A stretch of DNA of 64,000 nucleotides. Source: Dromiciops gliroides (Eukaryota; Chordata; Mammalia; Microbiotheria; Microbiotheriidae). The stretch is from positions 625,436,291 through 625,500,290 of the forward strand of contig NC_057863.1 of the NCBI RefSeq assembly GCF_019393635.1, given 5' to 3'. Shown in pieces: positions 1 to 11,699 of the stretch; position 1 is the first letter of the stretch; each line of letters opens with the position of its first letter. Position numbers and translations under genes: made by a program. The notes under the pieces were generated by a model. The model ran no database searches. It was not told the origin of the DNA and worked only from the letters and a program-made list of their open reading frames with translations.

Positions 1-240
1 TTAACATTATCTTTTGGGATAAAGCATTGAAATACTTTCTTAAAATGCAAATATTCTTACTGCTACCTCACTTCTTTGTTGTAGAGTGAAAGATTGAAGG
101 AAAAAGGGAGGAAATGATGCAAGTGAATGTCTGTTATGCCTGGCTTGCATGCCATTGTAGTGAAGAATAGTTAAAAGTTGTTAATCACCAAAGACCCCTT
201 GATTACCAAATATATCTGAATCAGAATCCCCTCTTCAGTA

Positions 241-340
241 TACCCAACAAAACCTACTCAATAGTTGTTTGGTCATCCAGGCTTTGCTTGAAGACATCTA
301 GTTGAGAGGGAACTCAGTACTTCTTAAGGCTGTTTATTCT
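241..340 (-). repeat. CR1/L3-like LINE fragment
   Basis: A short stretch (GCTTTGCTTGAAGACATCTA followed by an 'aactcagtact' phrase) matches the antisense of the common vertebrate CR1/L3 3' region, which in sense reads '...ctcactggaggtcttcaagcagag'. Family call is from memory. Confidence 0.45.
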
Positions 341-1389
341 ATTTGAGGAAAAATAATCATAAGGAAACACTTCCTTTCATCAAATCCAAATTTGCATCTT
401 TGAAACATCCACCCATTCCTGCTGGTTCTGTCTTCTTGGGTTAATTGTATGAACTAATATGAAGCGAAGGGAGCAGAGTGAACAGAACAGTTTATACAAT
501 AACAACAACATGGTAAAGGCTTTGAGAGGCTTCAGAACACTGATGAATATGGTGAATGGCCACAATTCCAGAGGAGGAATGGTGAGGCATGCTGCTTACC
601 TCCCGATAGGTGATGGACTCAAGGTGCAGAAATAGCATATGTTCTTGGACAGCATCAATGTGTGAAATTGCTTGCTTGAGAGGGATGGAATACAAACAAG
701 CTTTGAATACCAAATTCTATCCTTCCTTCACTCCTTTCTCTCTTCCCTCCCTGAGGCAGTAAGCAATCAGATATAGGTTATACATGTGTAGTTATGTAAG
801 ATACTACCATATTAATCCTTTTGTATAAGAAAACTTGAATAAAAGAAAAAATGAAAAAGTAAAAAAAAAATAGCATGCTTCAGTTTGTATTACATCAATA
901 TCAGTTCTTTCTTTGGAGGTGGATAGTATGCTATATCACTAGTCCTTTGGGATTGTCTTGGATCAGTGTGGTGATAAAAAGGGGTGATGGATTTGAAATG
1001 GAGGTCTGAGAACTCACTTTTCCAGTTATTTCATGATGTTGGACAAGTAATTTCGCTTCCTTATGCTTTAATTCTTTAATGCTGCTGCTCTGTTCCTGAG
1101 AATGGCCCTAATCATTCTATAACCTTTTCTTCCATTTCCCCTCCCTTTATTCTTCTTGTTTCCACTTCCTTCCTAAAGCACCAGGGAGAGCAAGCTGGGT
1201 TTGGGGAACAGCTTGTTCCTGCATTATAATAGAAATGGTTCAGGGATAATATGCCAAGTCTTTTAAAAACCACTGAACAGACAGAATTTTAGGATTTTCT
1301 CCTTGCAACTGAAGCCTTGGATGTACAATAAATGCTGAACTGTTAGGTCTCAGTAAAGGAGAGTTAGACAAGAATTTGCCTTTAGGATG

Positions 1390-1600
1390 TCTGACTAGTG
1401 GAAGGACCTTGAGGTTCCTTTACCAGGCTGGTTCCTGATTCTCCAGCTTGTCAATGTCCTTCCTTAAATGTGGCTTCCAGAACTAAATGCAATACTCCAG
1501 GTGTGGCTTAACCATAGTACAATATATTAGTACTAAAAAAACAAAGATCCAATATATTAATACTATTACTTGTGCCTTTATTGTTTTGGGGGAGGGAGGG
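1390..1600 (-). repeat. CR1/L3-like LINE fragment
   Basis: The phrases TTGTCAATGTCCTTCCTTAA and 'ccagaactaaatgcaatactccag' are the usual antisense text of CR1/L3 elements (the 'cagttctgg' region). Degenerate and old. The right boundary is unclear. Confidence 0.5.
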
Positions 1601-1924
1601 GAGAACAGCTTTTGATTTTATTGAAGATACATTTTAAGAACTGTAACAAAATTTCATGCCTTGTTCACTTGAGGGATCAATTTATTGATTCAATTATAAC
1701 CATCTAGAGTTTGTACTTTATTCCATATTCAGTAGCTTCAATCAACGCTACAATAAACTTCATTTTGCTGGGGGAAAATACTTATATATGTGGCTGTATC
1801 GTGCCTGTAGTTCAAAGAACTGCTCATTTATTATTAGCCTTTTGATGAGTTTAATTATAGAAGATAGATGAACTTATTTACGGCTTAAATGCAATCAGGA
1901 AGAACAATTTATGAATTTTCCAGT

Positions 1925-2180
1925 TCTCGGTAACCTAGTGTATAAATAAATCATTGGACTACCAGTCAGAAAGACCTGAATTTAAAATCCTGACTCATAT
2001 GCTTACTAGTTGAAAGACCCTAGGCAAGTCTCTTAACCTCTCTCACACTTAGTTTATCTATAAAATGGTATAATAATATCAGCTACCTCACAGGGTTGTT
2101 ATGAGGATCAAATATGGTAACATATATAAAGTGCTTTGTAAACCTTAAAGAGCTATATAAATGTTAGCTATCAATATTTC
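1925..2180 (+). repeat. MIR/THER-like CORE-SINE
   Basis: Old SINE with a degenerate tRNA-like head, the CORE text 'aggcaagtctcttaacctct', then 'tctataaaatggtataataat' and 'cacagggttgttatgaggatcaaa', ending near 'aatgttagcta'. This is the standard MIR order. Confidence 0.75.
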
Positions 2181-2652
2181 CTGATGTCAATATTAGCCAG
2201 CTTCCTAATCTTTTTAATCAGATGGTGTTGAACCATCAAATGGTAGCCATGGAAGTTATCAAATGTCTTCAACATAGCCAGAAGATCTAAATCCAAATTA
2301 CCTGCAGAATTGGGTGGATTCTGTGATTGTGGGAGAATTTTGTTTGCTTTATTGTTACATAATGTCTGCATTTTCAGGACGCCCCCCAACATACTCTGTG
2401 AGCCAATGACCCTGTCTGCCTTGCTGCTGTTCCTTGAATAAGAAGCTACATCCCCCAGCTCTGGGCATTTTCACAGACTGCCCCCCTCCCCCTTTCTCCT
2501 GCTCAGTGTCTGGAATGCTCTCCTTCATTTCTACCCCTGGCTTCTGGACTTCTTCAGTCTGACTAAAATTCCACCTATTGAAAAATTTTCCACATCCTCC
2601 TCAATTCTAAGTGCCTTCCTTCTGTTGATTATTGCCGGTTTATACCGTCTCT

Positions 2653-2654
<2 letters not shown>

Positions 2655-2691
<37 letters not shown>
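2655..2691. repeat. (TG)n microsatellite
   Basis: Uninterrupted TG dinucleotides immediately next to the 3' end of an antisense SINE. Confidence 0.95.
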
Positions 2692-2693
<2 letters not shown>

Positions 2694-2694
<1 letters not shown>

Positions 2695-2830
2695 AGTGAG
2701 GCAATTGGGGTTAAGTGACTCGCCCAGGGTCACACAGCTAGTAAGGGTCAAGTGTCTGAGGTGGATTTGAATTCACATCCTTCTGACTCCGGGGCTGGTG
2801 CTCTATCCACTGCGCTACCTAGCTGCCACC
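2694..2830 (-). repeat. Marsupial tRNA-derived SINE (MAR1/WSINE1-like)
   Basis: Antisense copy carrying the CORE text 'ggtcacacagctagtaaggg' and the head 'cactgcgctacctagctgcc'. It has the GAGGCAATTGGGG end and the 'gactcc' variant, so it mostly belongs to the 'ggagtc/AATTGCCTCAC' subtype. Confidence 0.9.
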
Positions 2831-3366
2831 TTGTGTGTGTGTTTCTGTATCTTGTTTGTATGTAATTGTGTGCTTGTTATCTCATTAAACTCTGAGCAAC
2901 TTGAGAGTGGGGGGGTCTGTCTTGCCCCCCCTCCCATCCCCAGGGCTTAACACAGTGTCTGACACATATTAGGTGGTTAATATATGCTTATAAATTCTAC
3001 TTTTTATCAATTACCATTTTAAATGCTAGCTAGCATCAGGAAAATCATGGTGTCCCTGGGTGTCAGTATAACTGGTTTAAAAGGTTTTGTTTTAGAACAG
3101 ATTTAATTTTTTTAAGCATTGCTATTGTTTGTGTGCTAATGGTAATTCTTGACTTAATTGTGAGAGAGGCTATAGTGTCTCATTTCTTGTATAGTTTACA
3201 GCTGAGTACTGTTGAGACTCTTGAAGGTAGAATGAATATAATGATATATTTGAGACAAAATAGTGTGATTTAGCCCTTTTGGTGTACTAGCAGGTAGCAA
3301 GCAGCTCAGTAAGTTACAGTTTGTCATACCTGAAGAAAACTTTAGTTTTATTCTATGATGGGTTTT

Positions 3367-3515
3367 CTTTTTTTTTTTGGTGGGGCAGTGAGAGTTAAGT
3401 GACTTTCCCAGGGTCACACAGCTAGTAAGTGTCAAGTGTCTGAGGCTGGATTTGAACTCAGGTCCTCCTGAATCCAGGGCCGGTGCTCTATCCACTGTGC
3501 CACCTAGCTGCCCCC
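3367..3515 (-). repeat. Marsupial tRNA-derived SINE
   Basis: Full-length antisense copy starting with a poly-T tail. The 'ggggcagtg' end and the 'gaatcc' variant place it in the 'ggattc/CATTGCCCC' subtype. In the CLSTN1 transcript it supplies a T-tract followed by GGGGCAG. Confidence 0.93.
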
Positions 3516-3789
3516 TTCCATGATGTTTTTAAAACTTTCTTTGGCCTTTGGGAAAGTGTCAAATATATTTTTCTCTACTCTGCCCCCCTAACCTCCAATC
3601 CCTCAAAGGTTTTAAAATGTTGTGATCCGCTAATGAGTTAAAGATTGTTTGATGATGTGCTTGAGTAAAGTTGACCGCTTTCTTTTCTAAACTTACTGTA
3701 CTTTCAGTTCTTTCCTCAAGAGTTTTTCCCCCCTTTTTTCAGATACACATATAATCTTTGTGGGAAGTCTTTTTATTCTTTCTTTCTCT

Positions 3790-4430
3790 ACTAGCAGTTG
3801 TCATGCAATTAGATTTGCAGTAATTTTTTTGACACTTGTTGGTGTTTTCTTTGATGTATTTCTCTCTAGCTTTAGTTTTGGAATTGGGGTTTTATGGCAG
3901 GGCCAGATTCTGCCCTTGCTGCACTCTTGGATGCTATGGTTGGGGCCATCTGCCCTCTTTGGTTTCTCCCAGGGAGCTCTGGGTGATTTTGCAGACTTCT
4001 ACATTCTGGGGTTAGGGTCCCCTGGATCTGAGAAGTTGGGAGTACTGGATCATCAAGGTCCTTTCTGGGACATGGAGTTAGGAAAGCCAGAGTCCTTGGG
4101 CCTGGACTGTCATTCTGAGCTGCCCCATTGCTGCTGCTCCCCGAGGCTTCCAAGATCCCAGACCCTCCGGGGCTTTCTCGGGGGAGCCCCTCTGTGTTCC
4201 ATCTCTGGTCATGCTGGCACTACCTTTGAATGGCTCCCCCTTTGGGGTTGCCTGTGGTCTCTTGCATGACATTTTGTGCAGTTCTGGGGTAGAAGATGTC
4301 ATTTATTCTATTCTCCCTTCAAGTTTCTTGATCATTATTTAGTACAGGACAATCTTCAGGGTTTTGCTGGAGTGAGCTTGGGAGAGGCAGACAGCCTGCT
4401 TCCTTTGAGGCAGCCATTTTAGTAGGAAGT
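3790..4430 (-). mobile_element. Probable L1 fragment with ORF1-like coding relic
   Basis: The minus strand reads protein-like in two adjacent frames. One frame starts at about 4302 (MTSSTPELHKMSC..., later TRDGTQRGSPEKAPEGLGSW); the other (4153 to 3872) is rich in S, P, G and polar residues. A further lysine-rich stretch (KLERNTSKKTPTSVKK) follows toward 3790. The frame switching implies decay. The pattern recalls the N-terminal part of a marsupial LINE-1 ORF1 read from an antisense insertion. I recognise it by style, not by a certain motif. The plus-strand 169-codon ORF over the same span looks like its shadow. Confidence 0.45.
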
Positions 4431-4944
4431 CCTTGTGTAGTTTTGTAAATCTTCCCCAGAAATGCAGTCCCTGAACAATGATAGAAGTTTTATAATGCAA
4501 ATAGAACGATGAAATATTAATAACACTCATTAAATATGGAAAAGTTCATGCTTTCTTTAGAACTGGCTAAATCCCTTTAATCTACCGCCAGTGTAGGGGG
4601 CAGTTTAGATATAGTTGTGCTCATAATTGAAAACATTTGGAAATAAACAATGACATTTGGAATTAACGAGTCTCTTTGTGAATTTTATTTCTTTTACACT
4701 TTAGAACATTGAATTATTTGCTTTGGGCCTTTATAGCAGTCACAGAAACATACCTAGATAAGGATGTTGGCATGGTTTGATTTTAGGTAGTTTGATCTAC
4801 TCTGGGCATTTTCTGGGACTGGCTCCCTCTTCATCTCTGCCCCCCGGATTCCCGGCCTACTTTAGATCCCAATTCAAATCTCATCTTTTACAGGAAGCCT
4901 TTCTCATCTCCTCTTAATTCTACTAGTGCTTCCTTCTCCTAAAT

Positions 4945-4947
<3 letters not shown>

Positions 4948-4985
<38 letters not shown>
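4948..4985. repeat. (AC)n microsatellite
   Basis: Tandem CA dinucleotides inside the L2-like element. Confidence 0.95.
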
Positions 4986-4988
<3 letters not shown>

Positions 4989-5256
4989 ATCTACACATCT
5001 GTGTGTATGTGTATTTATAGACACACCCACATATATACATATACAGACAGGGTAGGCCATGATGTTTTAATAACTTTTTGAAAATTATTTAAACATTTTT
5101 TTTTGCCATTTACAAGATTTGATTTTTCACACGTAATGGAAATTCATTTCCTATATGTGCCATAGATGATGCAATGGTATTGTAAATTAAAAACAAAAAG
5201 TTATTAAATATTGAATATTGAAACCCCTTTGTGACTTTCGGCCCACCCTGTACACA

Positions 5257-5259
<3 letters not shown>

Positions 5260-5348
<89 letters not shown>
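5260..5348. repeat. Compound (TC)n(AC)n microsatellite
   Basis: About 66 bp of pure TC/CT directly followed by about 22 bp of CA. The long pyrimidine strand is the CLSTN1 sense strand. The R/E and L/S repeat ORFs over it are artefacts. Confidence 0.97.
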
Positions 5349-6899
5349 CGGCACACACATCTTATATATAGCTTTGTACATACTCGTTTGTGTTGTCTCT
5401 GTCGTTAGATTGTAACCTTCTTGAGTGCAAGGCCTGTCTTTTGTCTCTTTTTATATCCCCAGCACTTAGCACAGTGTCTGGCACATAGTAGGCGCCTAAT
5501 AAATATTTATTAACTGACTGATTTGTCCAGCAATATAATTCCTTTGGATGGGAGACAAGTTGTAAATTGGTTGTCCATTCAAATCTCTGGTTGTGTTGCT
5601 ATGTTTGATGTATATAAATATTGCGATATTCCTCATCATTTTACAATGTTTACAGATTTTTATTGAAAACTGTTTTGCAGTATAGGCCTAGTGATGAACC
5701 ATGTGCTTGTTGTCCAAGGGCCAGGCTAGTTAGATTTGGAGAGGTTGGCGGGAGTGTGATGAATTCTTTGGCTACAGCAAGCGTTAGGACTGCCTGGGTT
5801 GAAGAGTGTTTGTGGTCTGGGTGGGTAGAGGCAGTACCTACTTGCATGAAATCACAGATTTTTCAAGTGTCAAAAGCATGAGGGTTGGACCTAGGCCTAC
5901 CAGGCTGCTACTACAAGGGGGAGAACCTTAAACTAAGGAGTGGCATCGAGTAACTCCAATAATAATGCCATTGAACTCGCCATTTCTGTGCATTTATACT
6001 AAGAAATGCTGTTGACTTTCCTTAGACTTCATTTTAAAAATTCTTTTGCATCATGGTGACATAATTTCATGATCTTTCCATCCGCGGATATTGGTGAAAC
6101 AGCTCGCAGCCTGCATTGTTTCTGCCTAATGAAGAACACCTTTTTACCATAACACCTCCTGGATTTCCCTCTTGAAATCTGGTCCTGTGACCTGCAGTTA
6201 CAGGGGCGTGGGCACTTCATCCACCATCACAAATGTCAACCTTTTGCCCTCCCCCTTTTGGAGACCTTTAGTAGACAGGCTCTAGTGGTTGCTCAGATAG
6301 CCCCCACACACACACACCCCATCCCCACCCCAGCGGCCAGACTTGTCCAGACCAGCTTTTGTGCAGTTTCCAGTTAGGCTTTTTGTCGAGGATGGACAGG
6401 CAGCCTTCCTCTTGGCTGCTGCTTCCCGGCTTGAGCTTGGCTGGCATAATCCTGGATTCCACCAGATTAACCTGCAAGTTTCATATTTAGTCATTCTGTT
6501 AAACTCTCTGTCGTGCCTTACATCAAGAGTAGCTCCAAGAGGGGAGACATTTAATAGTAATTGGGAGAGGACAGGCTGAAGGGGATTCTCACTGATGATT
6601 TCTGTGTATCGCACTGAGAGAGATCTGATTTATAGATAAAGCTTGGTGATCACTATTGATCATTATTGATATTGCCAGTATGACAGAATGCCAGGGTCAT
6701 TGCAAATGGAAGGCTCCACTCGTTTCCCTGCTGCTCTTGTTCTGTCTCTCTGCCCAAAGGATGTGTTCAGTTGTGGCAGAGTTGGGAACACTGCCTTTTA
6801 TCCCTTCCTGTTCCTCTTGCCACCATTCTATGATTGGCCCTCGATTCCTGCTGCTCCCCTAACAGGTTTCTGACCTGTCCTCTCCCCCTTCCAATCCAT

Positions 6900-7610
6900 C
6901 CTTTATATTGTTGCCTTCCCCTTACACTCCCATCTTCTTCTCTGTGCTTCCTATTTCTGTTGAGAATAACACAGGCTTTTGAATCTGGGTGACTGGAATC
7001 TTGGAGTCATCACTGCCCTATTCATTCTCTTTCACTCCCTATAGCCAGTCAGTTGCCAAGTCTTAGCAGTTCTGTCTCCATGACACCTCTCACGTCACCT
7101 AGTTCAGACCTTAATTACCGTCCCCAGGACTGTTGCAATAGTCTTCTTCCCACTCTTGTCCTTTTTTCCATCTTCACACAGTTGCCAAGACAAGTCTGAT
7201 CATGTCTCTTCCCTGTTCCAGAATCTTGGATCCCTATTGCTTCTGGGACAAAACAAAACTTGTTCAGCATGGCATTTAAAGCCCTTAGGGGTGGAGACTT
7301 ATTAACGTTTGTTTGTATCCTCAGCACATAGTAGGTGCTTGGTATGTATGAGGTGAATTGAGTCAAACCTTTCTTACACAAAGATCATCTAACCATCAGC
7401 CCCCAAACTCAGATAGATTCCTACTGTCTTTACTGTCAAGTAAAGTTCTGACCTATTTACATCATACTACTACCTACCACTTAGTCCAAGCCTTGGCCTG
7501 ACTGACTAATCTTTGTGCCCTGAAAACATGCTGCTCTTTTTCCTTCCCTTGTCTTTGCTCATGCCGTTCCCATACCTATCCTTAAAGCCCAATTGAGGGG
7601 TTACCTCAGA
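6900..7610 (+). repeat. L2-like LINE (3' portion)
   Basis: Sense-strand L2 text in order: 'gactggaatcttggagtcat', 'aggactgttgcaatagtctt', 'gatccctattgcttctggga', 'catttaaagccctta', then 'catgccgttcccatacc' and 'taaagcccaattgagg'. Degenerate, with no reading frame left. Confidence 0.6.
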
Positions 7611-7960
7611 ATCTTAGAATTCAGATGTTGAGAGAGGACTTAGGAGGCCATGCAGTCTACTAGATGTCCATACAGGTATCACCTCTAAAGGAGCCCCTTT
7701 TTGAGGACCTTTAAAAGGCCTGTTGCCTCCCAAGACAGCCCATTCTGCTCTTGGACAGCACCATTTTGGGGTGTTTTTAAAAAACTTAACCTGAGCTCAA
7801 ATCTGACTTTCTGTAACTCCCCCTTATGGCTATTAGTTTTCTTCTGTGGTATCAAGCAGAATAAATGTAATGCTTTTTCTGTATTGCTGTAGTATAAGTT
7901 CAATGAGGTCAGGAAATATGCCTTATCTGAGCCATTTGCATCTCTTAGTGCCTACCCCAG
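7611..7960 (-). repeat. CR1/L3-like LINE fragment
   Basis: Contains 'ttgagagaggacttaggagg', 'ccaagacagcccattctgct' and 'cttggacagcaccatt', the antisense of the CR1/L3 'tggagtgggctgcctcgg' region. Confidence 0.6.
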
Positions 7961-8634
7961 TGACTTGTAGAGAGTAGATACTCAAATATTTAAATAGGCC
8001 TACCCCTTAAATCACAGTGACTTTCTTTATGAGATTCATCCAGATACTCACATTAAATGACTATTCAGATTATAAGAAGCTCTGTTATATTTAAACAATT
8101 TCGGGTTTGTGAAACTGGAGAGGGCTGCAGATGATGCAAAGGGATCCAGTTGTAGTCACCTTGGACAGTTTTTCCAGCTGTAGGGAGTTGGTGTTTCTTT
8201 TCTTCTCTCTTGGAATCAGGCTGTCTCACTCATCAGTCCTCTAGTCTTTGACAAAAGATCTTTCTCATGTCTTTTCTGGACTGATTTCTTAGGTGCCACA
8301 TTTAGATTCAGGCTGAAACTGCTGCCCTCTGGCACCTTAAGTTATTTTTTTATTCTCCCCTAAATGAATCATTATCCATTATCATTATCTTTAATTTGTT
8401 GTCCTCTAGGTGTTTCAGGTTCAGGATGAATGCAACAGCACTCTAGGTGTTTTTGTTTCTTAATCCTGCCCCCTTCCTCCCCCAGTCACTGGTCTTTTTC
8501 TATTTCTTTTTCCAAGGAATCCCCACTCCCTTTGTCCTGTTTCCTATCAACCAGAATTTACAGGTTTCCTCTATCATAAGCAAGAGATTTGGGTAAATAC
8601 TAACATATCTTAAAGGATATGTGATTTTGTTGAA

Positions 8635-8668
8635 GTGTGTGTGTGTGTGTGTGCACGCGCGTGCGTGC
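8635..8668. repeat. (TG)n / CG-alternating microsatellite
   Basis: GTGTGTGT followed by GCACGCGCGTGCGTGC. The alternating purine-pyrimidine run could adopt Z-DNA. Confidence 0.9.
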
Positions 8669-8682
8669 ATGCTTTCCAACAG

Positions 8683-8840
8683 ACGATTCAATTCAGTAAA
8701 CATTTATTAAGTGCCTACTATGTGCCAGACACCATTCTAAGTGCTGAGTTTACAGTTAAGAAAAAGAGATAGTCCCAGTCCTCAAGGATCTTTCAGTTTA
8801 GTAGGGGAAGACAGCCCACAAAAGGAAGCCGAAAAGGGAG
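8683..8840 (-). repeat. L2-like LINE 3' end, antisense
   Basis: 'aaacatttattaagtgccta' and 'ctatgtgccagacaccattc' are the reverse of the L2 terminus; 'cccagtcctcaaggatcttt' continues into it. Confidence 0.7.
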
Positions 8841-10119
8841 ATGAGCCGGGGTACCCTGTGTGGGAGCATGGAGTCGATCTGCTGTTGGAGAATGGAGTTA
8901 TGAGCCCTCTGTAAAGGAAGGCTTTGGGAGGAGTTTAGTTCTTTACCCCCCAGCCCTGCAATCAGAGGGCAGACACAATTGAGGGGGATTTAAGGTGGAG
9001 AATATCCAGACCTGAGTCATTGTTCCTGGCTGTGAGATTTCAGGGGGTCCGATTATTGGGGGGGGTGGCATGTTGTTCCCTGAAGTAGAAGTCAAGTAGA
9101 GCTGCTGGTGGAGCATGAAGAAGGCAGCCATTCCATCCACACCCTCCGAGTCTGTGGTATTCTTGTCCATTTCTTCCCATAAGTTCTCTTCAAGAGGTCT
9201 AAGGGACCTCAACCTTCTTAGCTTTTGTTGACATCATGAGGATTCCAGTAGAACCCATAGACTGTCCTTTGGTTACCCCTCCTCCCCTCTTGAGCAACCC
9301 ATAATCATCTTCCATTCATGAATTTCTTTTATTTTGACTCTTCTCTGTAATTCCTTCCTTATACCTCCACATCCTTCTCCATTGCCCTCTGGGTAGTAAC
9401 TCCGTGTCAGTTCTTATCAGCTGAATTTGAGTAATCTTTAATTTAACTAAGAGAAACATTTTGCTTTCAATCTTAGAACTAGTTTTAATCTTTTTTCATT
9501 TCGGTTTCTCATAACTTGGAACACTTGTACCAGTTTTCCTGACTTTTGACACATCCGTGAGAGAGGCAGCCTGGCATAGTGGGCATGAACTGAGTTCGAA
9601 TCACATCTTGGGCACTGAGTACATAAAAATTATCCAAGAATTTGTTGATAGGTACTGCTGCCAGTTGTACTTACCAACATACAGAAATATTTTAATAACC
9701 AGTTTTTTATTTGTTGATCATAGACCCCACCATTGCACAAAAACCAGTGGGCCCTGAGCTTCAGTCTTAGCACCTTAGTTACATCAGAAGAACAGAATGG
9801 AATTTTACAGAGGGTAGAAGGGGAAGGTCAAGCTTTATTTATGTATCAAAGACCAGAGCAGAAGGGAAAGATCCAAATGAGGAAAAATGATAAACTGGTT
9901 AGTAAACACTAAGGTTAGAACTAGAATTTGCAGACTAACCATTAATGTCAGTTTTACCTAGTCACTTAACGTACTCATCTTAAGTAAATTGAGGTAATAA
10001 AGCTGAGCCAGAAGTTCTCCTTTCACCAAACTCTGATGTCTCCACTAAGTTCTGTATGCTTTTGCTAATGAAGCACCTTGTGTCTCTTGAGGAAATGGTG
10101 ATACTAGAGCCAAGCCAGA

Positions 10120-10300
10120 AAAATCCTCTTATCACAGCTCTTAATAGATATGTGATCTTGGGCATGTCACTTAGCCTCACTTTCCTTATCTGTAAAATGG
10201 GGACAGTAATAGCATTTACCATTCAAGGTTGTTAGGAGGCCTAAATTAGATCATGCATTTTAAATGCTTTTCAAAAATACTTTATACATTTATTATTGTT
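10120..10300 (+). repeat. MIR/THER-like SINE
   Basis: 'gtgatcttgggcatgtcact', 'ttccttatctgtaaaatggg' and 'ggttgttaggaggcctaaat' occur in MIR order. Confidence 0.7.
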
Positions 10301-10446
10301 GTTATTCTACCTCTTGTGTAAATGAAGCCTGTTTGGGCAAAATTGTCTTTTTAAAAAATGGTTTAAAATCTTTGAAAAGAAAGGCATTAATTTATTTTTA
10401 TATGAAAGAAGTACCTGGTAGTTTCTTTATTTTGGTGAAACTGCTG

Positions 10447-10706
10447 ATGGGGCAGCTAGGTGCTGCAGTAGATGGAGCACTGGGCCTTGAGGAAGGAAGA
10501 CTCCTCTTCCTGAGTTCAGATATGACTTCAGGCACTCACTAGCTGTGCGACCCTGGACAGATCACTTCACCCTGCTTGCCTCAGTTTCCTCCTCTGTAAA
10601 ATGAGTTGAAGAAGGAGATGGCAAACCACTCCAGTATCTCTGCCAAGAAAACCCCAAGTGGGGTCACAGAGAGTTGGATACAACTGAAATGATGAACAGC
10701 ACCACC
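10447..10706 (+). repeat. Longer marsupial SINE with RTE/BovB-like 3' tail
   Basis: The head is like the other SINEs (GGGGCAGCTAGGTGCTGCAG), but the 3' half continues with 'gcaaaccactccagtatctc', 'aaaaccccaagtggggtcac' and 'agagttggatacaactgaaa'. That half resembles the tail of BovB/RTE LINEs (in ruminants '...ccactccagt...gagtcggacacgactga'), which suggests mobilisation by RTE machinery. Confidence 0.8.
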
Positions 10707-10889
10707 TCAAACCTCATGGTCTTATTTAATGAAAACATCTTAAAGGGGGTTTGCTGCTGATCTGTGATTTGGTAGGGTTTAAAGCTAAGACCCTACTGAA
10801 ATGCCTTAATGTGTTTGCTTACTGGTGATGCACGTTTTTACTGCCATTATTCTTGAAGGATTTTTTTAATATGAAAGAAGGAATATGTA

Positions 10890-11160
10890 GTTGAGGGTCA
10901 CCCAAAGGGCATTTAGGGTGTTGATAGGAGACTGTAAAGGATATTTATCAGAGATCTACGACTGGAAAAAGGAGGAAGACTGGTCATGTCATTAGAGCAA
11001 AGGCCGTCCAAGGTTATGTGCCTCGTTGGTATCCACATAATGTTCAGAGACTGACCGGTAAGTTTCCAGCATGGTCAGTGGAGGATTTATGGGAGAACAT
11101 TGACAAAAGTCCCCAGGCTCAAAGGGCCTGGAGTAGGCAGCCACAGTGAAGTAGTGACTG
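10890..11160 (+). pseudogene. Relic of a non-LTR retrotransposon reverse transcriptase C-terminus (RTE-like)
   Basis: In the frame of position 10973 the plus strand reads RKTGHVIRAKAVQGYVPRWY, then PHNVQRLTGKFPAWSVEDLW and QAQRAWSRQPQ before a TGA at 11147-11149. The pattern (GHV-R, W-P, G-RP-RW-D, then a tryptophan-rich end) is typical of the C-terminal part of RTE-type LINE reverse transcriptases. No start is present, and upstream codons need a frameshift. It is a dead 3' fragment, not a host gene. Confidence 0.65.
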
Positions 11161-11699
11161 GATTGGTGAGTTTACAGGGCCATCCACCTACTAAGTGATT
11201 TCGACATAGTCAGGAAGGGAGTCGTGTGCATAAGTCTTAATACAGTCATAATTTGTGAGAGAAAATCCCGGTTGTGTAAAGTGGCATCTCAGCTCAGTTT
11301 AGCTCCCAGTTTTGTTAAGGCTTACTGTGTGTAAGAGTCTGCAGCCCTGCTTTTCCTGACCACTGAATGGGTTTAACCTCCAGTCAGTTTAACCTTCATT
11401 TTTGTGCTAGAGGTTCTGCCTTTAGGGGTGGTTATTAGAGTTAGGTTTTTTAAGTGGAGTGTTTGTAGATACATTGTTTCAAGGTATCCTTCACCATACC
11501 TGTTCAGTAGACACACATTTGTATGCAGGAGATCTGTGTCTATATCTCTCTCTCCATCATCTATATCATTAACCAAAAGGCCTGGCTTGCTTAAGGAAGG
11601 CAGGAGATTGAAGAAGACTTGGCCCAGGTTGGCCTCAGATGTTCATTCTCCTCTGAAATCCTGTCCTATTTTCATAGGCCATAGGCTCCTGGAGTCGGC

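Larger units (their letters stand above)
2420..3000 (+). repeat. L2-like LINE 3' end, interrupted by a SINE and a TG repeat
   Basis: Cytosine-rich L2-type text, then 'gagcaacttgagagtggggg', 'tccccagggcttaacacagtgtctgacacat' and 'aggtggttaatatatg', typical of the last 150 bases of L2. The (TG)n at about 2655-2691 and the SINE at about 2694-2830 sit inside it. Confidence 0.65.
4795..5525 (+). repeat. L2-like LINE 3' end split by microsatellites
   Basis: Left part: 'caattcaaatctcatctttt' and 'caggaagcctttctcatctc'. Right part: 'gattgtaaccttcttgagtg', 'atccccagcacttagcacag' and a terminal 'ctaataaatatttattaact'. These are consecutive blocks of an L2 3' end, pushed apart by CA and CT arrays. Confidence 0.75.

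Noticed and set aside
3760..4269. 169-codon plus-strand ORF
   Set aside because: No recognisable motif. The minus strand of the same span reads more protein-like and looks like an L1 relic.
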